From positions 1-64,000 of the forward strand of contig NZ_JAATVY010000004.1 in NCBI RefSeq assembly GCF_011947195.1: a DNA stretch of 64,000 nucleotides, written 5' to 3'. A program made the position numbers and the translations under genes. This document shows, piece by piece, positions 7,619-14,181 of this stretch; position 1 is the stretch's first letter; each line of letters starts with the position of its first letter. Under the pieces are notes generated by a model. It worked only from the letters and a program-made list of their open reading frames with translations. It was not told the origin of the DNA and searched no databases. Source of the DNA: Planosporangium thailandense (GTDB lineage: Bacteria; Actinomycetota; Actinomycetes; Mycobacteriales; Micromonosporaceae).

Positions 7619-7855
7619 CTAGTCGAAGGTCCTGCCGAACGCGTGCGCCCGATTCAGTACGCGATCGATCGCGGCTCGGATCTCGTTCGAAGCGGCGGTG
7701 ATCGCCCGAGAGACGTTGTGGTCTTGGCCGTAACGTTCCCGGATCTCGACTAGGCGTGCGTCGAAGGTCACCGGCAGGCCAACTGGGCTGGTGGTCATGT
7801 CGCAGTACCAGACACCATTGCGGGCAAGCGAGTCTTCATCGGGGAACTCGGAGCC
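7619..7855 (-). pseudogene. HD-domain phosphohydrolase, C-terminal fragment
   Basis: On the minus strand the frame encodes FPDEDSLARNGVWYCDMTT, then PVTFDARLVEIRERYG and VSRAITAASNEIRAAI, ending in TAG at 7619-7621. The YCDMTT and ERYG blocks are typical of the C-terminal region of actinobacterial HD (metal-dependent phosphohydrolase) proteins. A TGA lies in frame immediately upstream at 7856-7858 and the catalytic HD region is missing. It is a decayed gene between two VOC genes. Confidence 0.55.
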
Positions 7856-7904
7856 TCAGCCCGCGTGCGATCATCACGCATACTCGTTCAGGCGGGAGGA
7901 CCGT

Positions 7905-8258
7905 ATGCGCGTCACACGCATCATCGCCGACCTTCGGGTGGCGGACGTCGAGGCGGCGAAGAGCTTCTACACCCACTACCTCGGCCTGAGCACGGAGGAG
8001 TTCAACATGGGCTGGGTGGCGCGCTACACCTCCCCGGATACCGGTGCGAATGTCCAGCTCGTGACGCGCGATGCTGCGGCTCCCGAGGATCCGGTCATCT
8101 CCGTGCTCACGGAGGACGTGGACGGTGCCTATGCAGAGGCGCAGGAACTCGGCTACGAGATCGTGCACCCGCTGACCACGGAGCCATGGGGTGTGCGTCG
8201 GTTCTTCGTCCGCGCGCCGGACGGCACCGTGATCAACGTCGTGCGCCACCGCGACTGA
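7905..8258 (+). CDS. VOC family protein
   Basis: The product is 117 residues. ATG at 7905 is preferred because GGGAGGA lies six bases upstream; an upstream in-frame start would add 38 residues unlike the family. The sequence shows two beta-alpha-beta units: MRVTRIIADLRVADVEAAKS with FYTHYLGL, and the later DGAYAEAQELGYEIVHPLT with RRFFVRAPDGTVINVV. This is a typical antibiotic-biosynthesis or bleomycin-resistance-like VOC protein. The substrate is unknown. It is in the segment between the 283-bp direct repeats. Confidence 0.85.
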   Translation: MRVTRIIADLRVADVEAAKSFYTHYLGLSTEEFNMGWVARYTSPDTGANVQLVTRDAAAPEDPVISVLTEDVDGAYAEAQELGYEIVHPLTTEPWGVRRFFVRAPDGTVINVVRHRD

Positions 8259-8444
8259 GATAGCGCCGCGGCGTGCGGTCAGGGGCGGGGCGGCCACGGT
8301 TGGCTAGCGTGACCAGCCGGTGCCGTCGACCCGCCAGCGTGTAGCGGCGGCTGTAGCGACGGCAGTGGACGATCACGGATCCACATGGGCGGCACGGGCC
8401 GTTGTAGCGAGCCCATGAACGGAGAGTGGGGCCGCAGGGACAGT

Positions 8445-8727
8445 TGTCCGGAACTTGCAAGCGGGGGTCGCTGGTTCGAACCCAGCCGCGCCCACACCTG
8501 ATGGCCTGGGTATCTCCCCAGGTCATCGTTTGTATTCCGCGATCTTTGCCATCATCTGTCGTTGACCTCCGACGCCCCGGTTGACCGTGGTTCGCCGGAG
8601 GATGTCGCACGCGGAGCGCACGGACGACGCGGTGAGCGGATCAGTTCCCGTCTCGGAGCCGCGATCGCGCTTGGTTGACCAGCTCCTGGTGCTCGGGGGA
8701 GAGCGGCTCGACGAGCGCCCGTTCGAG
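8445..8727. repeat. 283-bp direct repeat, right copy
   Basis: It pairs with 6070-6352. It contains tRNA fragment 4 and the spacer beginning ACCTGATGGCCTGGGTATCT, and runs into the intact small gene at 8641-8880. Its left flank (8339-8444) also resembles the left flank of site 1 (1998-2112), which the left copy of this repeat does not share as closely. Confidence 0.85.
8454..8494 (+). other. tRNA 3'-half fragment, putative attachment site 4
   Basis: It is the same segment with one change in the anticodon loop (CTTGCAA instead of CTTACAA), a complete T-arm and acceptor strand, and no CCA. The TGTAGCG pair at 8340-8358 keeps the 12-base period. The altered loop shows that this copy is free of selection as a tRNA. 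Confidence 0.75.
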
Positions 8728-8880
8728 AAGGCAAGTGAGGTTCCACAGCGCTCGCTGCTCGGCCTGGTCCACGACCAGGTCGCCGAAGTCGTTGGTCGCC
8801 TCGTCGGTGCGGGACAACCATTCGAACAGAACCAGCGCCTCGTCGCGGCTGAGCCTGACTACGAGCTCGTCTTGATCCAC
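8641..8880 (-). CDS. small conserved actinobacterial protein
   Basis: The product is 79 residues from a GTG at 8880: MDQDELVVRLSRDEALVLFE, then a helical acidic remainder (LVVDQAEQRALWNLTCLLER) and the RSRLRDGN end. It matches a common family of small actinobacterial proteins of unknown function, often near regulators or toxin-like genes. No membrane or metal-binding feature is seen. The C-terminal third is duplicated as a fragment at 6266-6352. Confidence 0.7.
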   Translation of the reverse strand: MDQDELVVRLSRDEALVLFEWLSRTDEATNDFGDLVVDQAEQRALWNLTCLLERALVEPLSPEHQELVNQARSRLRDGN

Positions 8881-9104
8881 GTCCGGCAGTCTACGTACCG
8901 TGCGGTGGGCGGACCGCAGAAGAGATGATCCCGGTCGGGTGAGGCGGAAGAATGCCGTCAGCCATTGCCGACCGAGATCGTTCTGCCGTCATCTCTGCAT
9001 GTCAGGAGCTGTTCGGCGTTATTGGTTGCGAACGGCTGTCAGCGCTGCCGCTGACGTTCTGCTGACTGCCATACGGCGTGCAAGCAGGCAAGTTAGCATC
9101 CGGT

Positions 9105-9620
9105 GTGACTTCGATACAGGTGGGCGACGTCAGCGAGACGGCCGACGGACTGTACGCGGTGTCAATATGGCCCGCCTCGGCGGCAATGCTCGCGCAGGCA
9201 CCCGATCCCGCTGCCGGCCCTGTGGTGGTCGAGGGCTATCTCGCCGCGGGCTCCGGCTGGACCAAGTTGCGTCTGCCGTTCTTCGGAATCCCAGGTGACG
9301 AGCTGCAGCAGCTCACGGTGCGCCGCATGAGCCTCGATCTGCTGCTGTCGCCCAGCGAGTTCGCGCAGCTCGCTCCGAGGCTGGAAGGCACGAGGGTGGC
9401 GGGCCTTGAGTTCTGGCAGACCTACCGCGACCAAGTGCCTCAACACGCCAGCCTCAGCGACAAGCAGGGCAAGGCTCGCCGAGCTGCGTTCATCGGCCTG
9501 GACGTGGCAATTGCGGTGCAGTTGCCCCACGACGGTGAAGTCGCAGTCCTGGCCGCGCCGACAGCAGTTCGCGTCCAGGCGGCATTGAAGCGAATCATGG
9601 ATGCGAGCGACTCCGTCTGA
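9105..9620 (+). CDS. hypothetical protein
   Basis: The product is 171 residues from GTG at 9105 (VTSIQVGDVSETADGLYAVS); a start nine codons earlier at 9078 is also open. It is soluble, with a well-balanced composition that differs from chance frames. Recognisable segments include FFGIPGDELQQLTVRR and FIGLDVAIAVQLPHDGEVAV, but no named family. No operon partner is close; the next gene is convergent. Confidence 0.55.
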   Translation: MTSIQVGDVSETADGLYAVSIWPASAAMLAQAPDPAAGPVVVEGYLAAGSGWTKLRLPFFGIPGDELQQLTVRRMSLDLLLSPSEFAQLAPRLEGTRVAGLEFWQTYRDQVPQHASLSDKQGKARRAAFIGLDVAIAVQLPHDGEVAVLAAPTAVRVQAALKRIMDASDSV

Positions 9621-9816
9621 GCCGGTATGTCAGCCAAGCGCGCGTACCGTCAGTTAGGGAAGACCGGAGATCATTGCCCCGAGATGCCGGAACGCCTGCT
9701 CGCTGGCTCGGTCGAACTGACCGCTCGTGAGCGTTCATGACCAGGGGCGGACACGATTACTGGCACGCCGACGGCACGCCGGCCGAGAGGCGTGGAGATT
9801 GACCATCGGGGGACGG

Positions 9817-9861
9817 GTGCGGCCGGCCGGCGCGTGCGAGGCGGGCCGGAGGTCCAGAGCG
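9817..9861. repeat. 45-bp dispersed repeat, copy A
   Basis: It is identical to 38216-38260 except at two positions, in the same orientation, and includes the block CGGGCCGGAGGTCCAGAGCG. Copy A precedes the 3' end of the second GYD gene; copy B follows the PPOX gene. The two loci share no other similarity, so this is a small dispersed repeat. Confidence 0.65.
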
Positions 9862-9892
9862 TCGGCCGGGTCAGCGACTGACCATCGCAGGA

Positions 9893-10213
9893 TCAAGCAC
9901 CGGGTGCGCGGTAGTCGACGCGCTGCTGGACGGCCTGGTCGACCTCTGCCGGGGTCAGCAAGGCCACGGTCTTGGTGGTGACTCCGCCGGATGCGCCGAT
10001 CGCGAGAGCGACGGCGGCGGCGGCTTTGTTGTCGGGCAGTTCGCAGATCACGTACGTGTCGGGCTCGCCGAACGCGAAGTCGTATGACTCAAGACGCCCG
10101 CCGACGCTTTCGGCCATCCGCCGGAGCGCCTCGACGCGCCCGCTGCCCCCGTCCTTGAGCAGCCCGCGGAGTCCGTCGAGCGTGAACGTACCCTGGATGA
10201 GGAATCTTGGCAT
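9893..10213 (-). CDS. GYD domain-containing protein (copy 2)
   Basis: The product is 106 residues, MPRFLIQGTFTLDGLRGL at the start and VDYRAPGA at the end, the same length as copy 1 at 1451-1771. ATG at 10213 has a near-perfect AAGGAGGTGAT upstream, which settles the start. The central GEPDTYVICELPDNKAAAAV block is conserved. The fold is ferredoxin-like and no reaction is established for the family. Two copies in one accessory stretch suggest duplication of a segment or repeated acquisition. Confidence 0.88.
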   Translation of the reverse strand: MPRFLIQGTFTLDGLRGLLKDGGSGRVEALRRMAESVGGRLESYDFAFGEPDTYVICELPDNKAAAAVALAIGASGGVTTKTVALLTPAEVDQAVQQRVDYRAPGA

Positions 10214-10465
10214 GGAGATCACCTCCTTCCAATCAAGCGTAGTTGCGGGAGACGTGCCCGACACCATGTCTCGACGTGCGGCAGGATCCCCTCAATGAGG
10301 TGATGTCGACGGCGGGAACGAGTGGTAGTGGCTCACCGTGGCAGCGACAAATCCACTGTCATCCGTAACCGCGGCACTACGACGGGGCCGGGCAGTGGCT
10401 GTACACCACCGAAGCGCAGCGATCTGCCTGCCGGTAATCGACACGGAAGAGGTCGCTGGACCCGG

Positions 10466-10984
10466 CTATGCGCGCCGGATGCTCGCGGTTATCTGGCGGG
10501 CGCGTGCCTCGCCCATGAAGTCGCGGCCGAACATGGACAGCAGCATGGCGAGGCAGAGCCCGGTATCGAAGGGCATGAGGACGAACGCGAGGCAGCCGAT
10601 CGGAACGACGACCCGGGGCATCCAAGCTCGACCGATGACGGGAGCCTTGGCGACTGCCCGTAGGCCGTAGCCGAACCCGAGCACCGCGGTCAGGTCGTAG
10701 AGTACGGCCAGGACGACACCGAGCGGGCCGTGCCCGGTGCCCTCCAGGATGCCGAGCGTGAACGCGACGGCGAAGGCGCCAACGAAGATGGTGAGGAACA
10801 CAAACAGAACGACCGCGCCAATTCGGCGACGCCAGTAGGCCGGGCCTCGCTGCTGCCACGTCGTGCCCAGGAACGGTACTGGTACGACGCCGCCGTTCAT
10901 CTGTGCCTGAGCACGCAGGCGCAGCAGTTGAGGATCATCCTCGGCTGTTCCCCGGCGTGGTTGCTTGCTCACGGTTCGCTCCAT
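10466..10984 (-). CDS. membrane protein at the end of the WXG100-like operon
   Basis: The product is 172 residues starting MERTVSKQPRRG. Its ATG overlaps the stop of the preceding gene (TGATG), so translation is probably coupled. About 70 soluble N-terminal residues are followed by four hydrophobic segments: VVLFVFLTIFVGAFAVAFTL, LGVVLAVLYDLTAVLGFGYG, VVVPIGCLAFVLM and GLCLAMLLSMFG. No family is recognised. As the last gene after a WXG100-type protein it could be a membrane partner or an immunity protein, but nothing in the sequence proves either. Confidence 0.7.
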   Translation of the reverse strand: MERTVSKQPRRGTAEDDPQLLRLRAQAQMNGGVVPVPFLGTTWQQRGPAYWRRRIGAVVLFVFLTIFVGAFAVAFTLGILEGTGHGPLGVVLAVLYDLTAVLGFGYGLRAVAKAPVIGRAWMPRVVVPIGCLAFVLMPFDTGLCLAMLLSMFGRDFMGEARARQITASIRRA

Positions 10985-12240
10985 CAGAACAGGTTCTTCA
11001 CGCCGTGCCAGAGACTCTTGGCCGCGTCCACTGGGTGCTGCACGTCGCTTTCGACTTTCTTGAACATGCCGTATCCGTCGTTTTCCCAGGTCGCCTTGGT
11101 GGTGTCCCACAGCCCCTCGGCGGTACCGACGGCGACGCCGTCCTCGTGGATGTGCTCGGTCCAGTGCCCCTCATGGGCGGCCTCGTAGGTCCAGGCGCCC
11201 ACGCCGTAGCTGACTGCCGGAGCCAGGAACGGCCCGGCCCCAGGAATGCAGTCGGTGGCCAGGCCGGCGCCGATCGCCGCGGCGTTGGAGCCGCCGTCGG
11301 CGATGATCGCGTGCGTCCAGGACCAGCCTTTTTCGTGGTCCTCCTTGGCCTGCGCCCAGGTCGCGAAGGCGCCGACGACGATGTCGACGGCAGGTAGCCC
11401 GTCGAGCACGCGGGAGAGCTTGCTGCCGTCGGAGAGCACACCCATGCTGTCGGCGATGTCGCCGACCGAGCTGCCCAGTAGCCGACCGGCCTTGAACCGG
11501 TCGGCGAACTTCTCGGCGACCTCGGCGTCGGTCTGCAGCAGCTTGCGCTCGGCGCGCATCTGCTTGAGTTGTTCGGTCAGCTCGGCCTTGGCCTTGCTGC
11601 CGGCGGTGGAGTGCTTGCGCTCGTACTGGGTGGCCTTGTACCTGCGGTTGAACTCGTCGAGCTCGCCCTGGGCGATCTCGGACAGCTCGTTGGGCAGGGC
11701 GTAGTAGCCCTTCAGCGCAGCGGCGAGGGCGGCGGCGTCGGCGGCCTTGAGGAACGAGGTCCCGTCTCCGTGAATCGCTGCGGCGATGTCGTGCAGCTCC
11801 TCGATGGCGGTTTCGCGCGCCTGTTTCGCGGCCTCGAACGCCGCTTGGGCCGCGACCGAGAACTGCGTGGCGGCGTCGGCGGCCGGTCCGACGTAGGGGC
11901 CGTTGATCGGCTGGTCGTCGGCTGTGAACGGCATGCCGGCGGCCTTGGCCGCTGCGACCGCGTGGTCGAGTTGGCGCTGTGCGGTGTCCAGGGCGTCGGC
12001 CAGCTCGGCGAGGCAGCGGCCGGCGATGCGGGTGCAGCTGGCTATCTCCACCAGCGCGGCGGCGTCCTGCTCCCAGGCACCCTTGAACTCCTCGGCGGCC
12101 GCGCCGCTCCACCCGGCGTCGCCGACGAGCTGGTCGACCCGCTTGCTCAGGTACTCGCCGGTGTCGCTGACTTCGCCGACGACGCCGGTCAGGGAGGCGG
12201 CGACGGCCCGCAGGCCGCCGATGTCACCACCGATGCGCAC
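10984..12240 (-). CDS. large WXG100-type protein, putative type VII secretion substrate
   Basis: The product is 418 residues from GTG at 12240, with GGAGGACATCA directly upstream. The first 110 residues form two predicted helices around a WSG turn (DAGWSGAAAEEFKGAWEQ), the hallmark of WXG100/ESX proteins. A middle Ala/Glu/Lys-rich helical part (about 150-270) follows. The C-terminal third is Gly/Ala-rich with hydrophobic stretches (SNAAAIGAGLATDCIPGAGP, then LAPAVSYGVGAWTYEAA), and the end is amphipathic. No nuclease, deaminase or ADP-ribosyltransferase motif was seen, so a toxin role is not shown. It is the third of four co-oriented genes. Confidence 0.75.
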   Translation of the reverse strand: MRIGGDIGGLRAVAASLTGVVGEVSDTGEYLSKRVDQLVGDAGWSGAAAEEFKGAWEQDAAALVEIASCTRIAGRCLAELADALDTAQRQLDHAVAAAKAAGMPFTADDQPINGPYVGPAADAATQFSVAAQAAFEAAKQARETAIEELHDIAAAIHGDGTSFLKAADAAALAAALKGYYALPNELSEIAQGELDEFNRRYKATQYERKHSTAGSKAKAELTEQLKQMRAERKLLQTDAEVAEKFADRFKAGRLLGSSVGDIADSMGVLSDGSKLSRVLDGLPAVDIVVGAFATWAQAKEDHEKGWSWTHAIIADGGSNAAAIGAGLATDCIPGAGPFLAPAVSYGVGAWTYEAAHEGHWTEHIHEDGVAVGTAEGLWDTTKATWENDGYGMFKKVESDVQHPVDAAKSLWHGVKNLF

Positions 12241-12263
12241 TGATGTCCTCCGTCGGTGGTCGG

Positions 12264-12563
12264 TTACGCCTGGGCGATCAACTTGTTGTAGAGCGCCACC
12301 ACGTCGGAGTCGTCCTCCTTGTAGCCGTCGTGGCACTTCCTGAGCTTGTCGGCGTGCTCGCCCATCGCCTTGGTCAGCGCCGCGTTACCCGCGCCGAGCA
12401 GGGCGAGTACCGCGGTGATCCCCGCGTTGAGCGTGTCGTCGCCGCCGTCGACCGGGTCCGGGGACATTCGCCGGCGCAGCTTGGCGAAGTCGGTTGACTC
12501 GGTGGCGAACGCTTCCGCCATCGCGGCCAGGTCGCCCAGCACCACCTGGTACCCGGCGCTCAT
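12264..12563 (-). CDS. small helical ESX-associated protein (EspC/DUF6317-like)
   Basis: The product is 99 residues, starting MSAGYQVVLGDLAAMAEAFA, and is almost wholly helical. The ATG overlaps the preceding stop by four bases (ATGA). Proteins with this size and N-terminal pattern are commonly encoded just before WXG100 proteins in actinobacteria and are grouped with EspC-type ESX partners. It lies 23 bases before the WXG100-type gene, so a secreted helical pair or heterodimer is the simplest reading. There is no signal peptide. Confidence 0.7.
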   Translation of the reverse strand: MSAGYQVVLGDLAAMAEAFATESTDFAKLRRRMSPDPVDGGDDTLNAGITAVLALLGAGNAALTKAMGEHADKLRKCHDGYKEDDSDVVALYNKLIAQA

Positions 12564-12877
12564 GACATCACCTGCGCCGCGTCGGCGAGCCGGTCGGCCG
12601 ACCACTGCGATACGTCGTCGGCGTAGCGGGGATCGACCTGTACCCGGTAGACGCCCTGCACGCGCAGCCACGTGACGTAGGAGTACATCGGCATGCTGAT
12701 CCACGGCTGGTACTCACCGAGCGTGTCGACCAGCGCCTGTGGGCTGGTGAACGCCAACCCGACCCGCTCGTCACTGTCACGGAGTCGGCGCAGCTCGATC
12801 GCGGGCTCGCGCTCAGAGCCGTCGCGTAACGGCCGCGCCGGCACGTACACCAGATCACCGTCCGCTGGCAGATCCAT
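12560..12877 (-). CDS. SAV_915/SseB-like protein
   Basis: The product is 105 residues starting MDLPADGDLVYVPARPL from ATG at 12877, with GGGAGG upstream. The LVYVP start, the AIELRRLRD...RVGLAFTSPQALVDTLGEYQP pattern (given in part) and the PMYSYV segment match the SseB-like N-terminal domain carried by actinobacterial SAV_915 family proteins. The function is unknown, but the family is repeatedly found beside EspC- and WXG100-type genes. It is the first gene of the four-gene operon. Confidence 0.75.
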   Translation of the reverse strand: MDLPADGDLVYVPARPLRDGSEREPAIELRRLRDSDERVGLAFTSPQALVDTLGEYQPWISMPMYSYVTWLRVQGVYRVQVDPRYADDVSQWSADRLADAAQVMS

Positions 12878-13085
12878 AGCATGCCTCCCCGTTCCTACCT
12901 GCGGGGAGGCTACCAACAACCGTCCATGCCGGACTGTCCCTGCGGACTGAAATAGACTGGCCGGCGGCGGGCCGAGGCGTATCCAAACCTGTAGCCAAGA
13001 CCGGTTGGGTCGAACCACGACGCGTGTAATGCCGTGAAGCGCCGATTCGAGGTTGAGGACGGCCGGGCCGGCAAGCCGCACCGCG

Positions 13086-13445
13086 TTACCGCTGCATCCG
13101 AGCCAGGTGCTCTGCGCAACCGAGCCGGGTCACGCCGTTAGTGCGATCGATGAAAGGGCGCCCGCAGCGGGTACACCGCTTGAGGCGGTGCCAACCGCCG
13201 GAAACGACCAGGATGGCCAACGCGGTGACCGCCTCGGCGAGCGGGTCACGGCTGATGACGACGATGTGCCATCGTCCATGACGGCCGACGAGCTGCGGTG
13301 TGGCACCCGTCAACATCAGCGCTCGGTTGAGCCGGTGAGCGGCGGCTGGCTCGTCTGGCAGTACCGAGCAGACGTCGGCGAGGGCGGTTGACAGTAGTGC
13401 CTCAGCGTTGCACAGGCCGGGATCAAGCATCCGGTACGGCGGCAT
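13086..13445 (-). CDS. hypothetical protein with CGNR-like zinc finger
   Basis: The product is about 119 residues if started at the ATG at 13445 (MPPYRMLDPGLCNAEAL); an earlier start at 13487 would overlap the L11-like gene. The C-terminus has RCTRCGRPFIDRTNGVTRLG followed by CAEH. This is a Cys-x2-Cys ... Cys-x2-His arrangement like the zinc finger of CGNR proteins, though without the exact CGNR box. A nucleic-acid-binding or regulatory role is possible. It lies directly downstream of the L11-like gene with 19 bases between them, so they are probably cotranscribed. Confidence 0.6.
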   Translation of the reverse strand: MPPYRMLDPGLCNAEALLSTALADVCSVLPDEPAAAHRLNRALMLTGATPQLVGRHGRWHIVVISRDPLAEAVTALAILVVSGGWHRLKRCTRCGRPFIDRTNGVTRLGCAEHLARMQR

Positions 13446-13464
13446 CACCCCACGCCAGAGGCCG

Positions 13465-13896
13465 TCACTCCTCGGCAATGAGCACACCCATCGACCTTGC
13501 CGTGCCGGCGACCTGTCTCATGGCCGCCTCCACATCGTCGGTATTGAGGTCGGGCAGCTTGCGCTCGGCGATTTCGCGTAACTGCCGGCGGGACATCTTC
13601 GCCACCGTTTGCGAGCCGGGTTGTGCCGACCCGCCGGACAGCCCCAGCATCTTACGGATGAGGTACGCCGTCGGCGGCGTCTTGTACCGCAGCGCGAATG
13701 AACGATCTTCGAAGACGGTCACCACGACGGGCACGACATCCCCGCGCTGGGTGGCGGTGGCCGCGTCGTAGTCGAGCTTCAGCTGCCGGGTGTTTATGCC
13801 GGTAGGGCCGAGCATCTTGCCGATGTCGACCATGGCCGCGTTGCCGGCCTCAAGCTCCAGAGTGACTGTGCGTGAGATCTTCTTCTGGATTGCCAT
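13465..13896 (-). CDS. divergent ribosomal protein L11 (uL11) paralogue
   Basis: The product is 143 residues, the normal L11 length. Nearly every L11 landmark is present: YDAATATQRGDVVPV, TVFEDRSFALRYKTPP, VAKMSRRQLREIAERKLPDL and AAMRQVAGTARSMGV. The N-terminal loop, normally NPAPPVGPALGQ, is replaced by NAAMVDIGKMLGP. The two prolines of PPVGP and the following one are therefore lost, and those contact thiopeptide antibiotics in ordinary L11. The housekeeping rplK sits beside rplA with secE and nusG upstream, which are not here, so this is an extra copy. A resistance or specialised-ribosome role is an inference. Confidence 0.88.
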   Translation of the reverse strand: MAIQKKISRTVTLELEAGNAAMVDIGKMLGPTGINTRQLKLDYDAATATQRGDVVPVVVTVFEDRSFALRYKTPPTAYLIRKMLGLSGGSAQPGSQTVAKMSRRQLREIAERKLPDLNTDDVEAAMRQVAGTARSMGVLIAEE

Positions 13897-14012
13897 GCCG
13901 GCGACGCTAGGGACTGCCGTAACGAGAAGGTCAACCTGTGCGGCGCGGAGAACCTCGACGAATCAGCCACACAGCGGCGTCCGACCGGGGAACGGCGCGA
14001 AGCCGGTGAGGA

Positions 14013-14049
14013 TGCGGCTTCACATCCAACCAGCGGATGTGAAGCCGCA
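14013..14049. terminator. perfect 15-bp hairpin between the Mrr-like and L11-like genes
   Basis: TGCGGCTTCACATCC and GGATGTGAAGCCGCA form a perfect stem with a 7-base loop. It lies downstream of the Mrr-domain gene and upstream of the L11-like gene, both on the minus strand. It has no T-run, so it may act as an intrinsic-like terminator, as is usual in high-GC actinobacteria, or as an operator for the L11-like gene. Confidence 0.6.
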
Positions 14050-14181
14050 GGCCAGCTGATGGTGATGGTTGCCTGGGGGCAAGGAGTCCGCTGGCGGCAA
14101 CGCCACCGCAACAGCCGCACACCCTCAGCTGGCGCGATCCGCAAGCCGCTTCGTCAAGTCGACGCCTTCAGGCCTGTCAGT

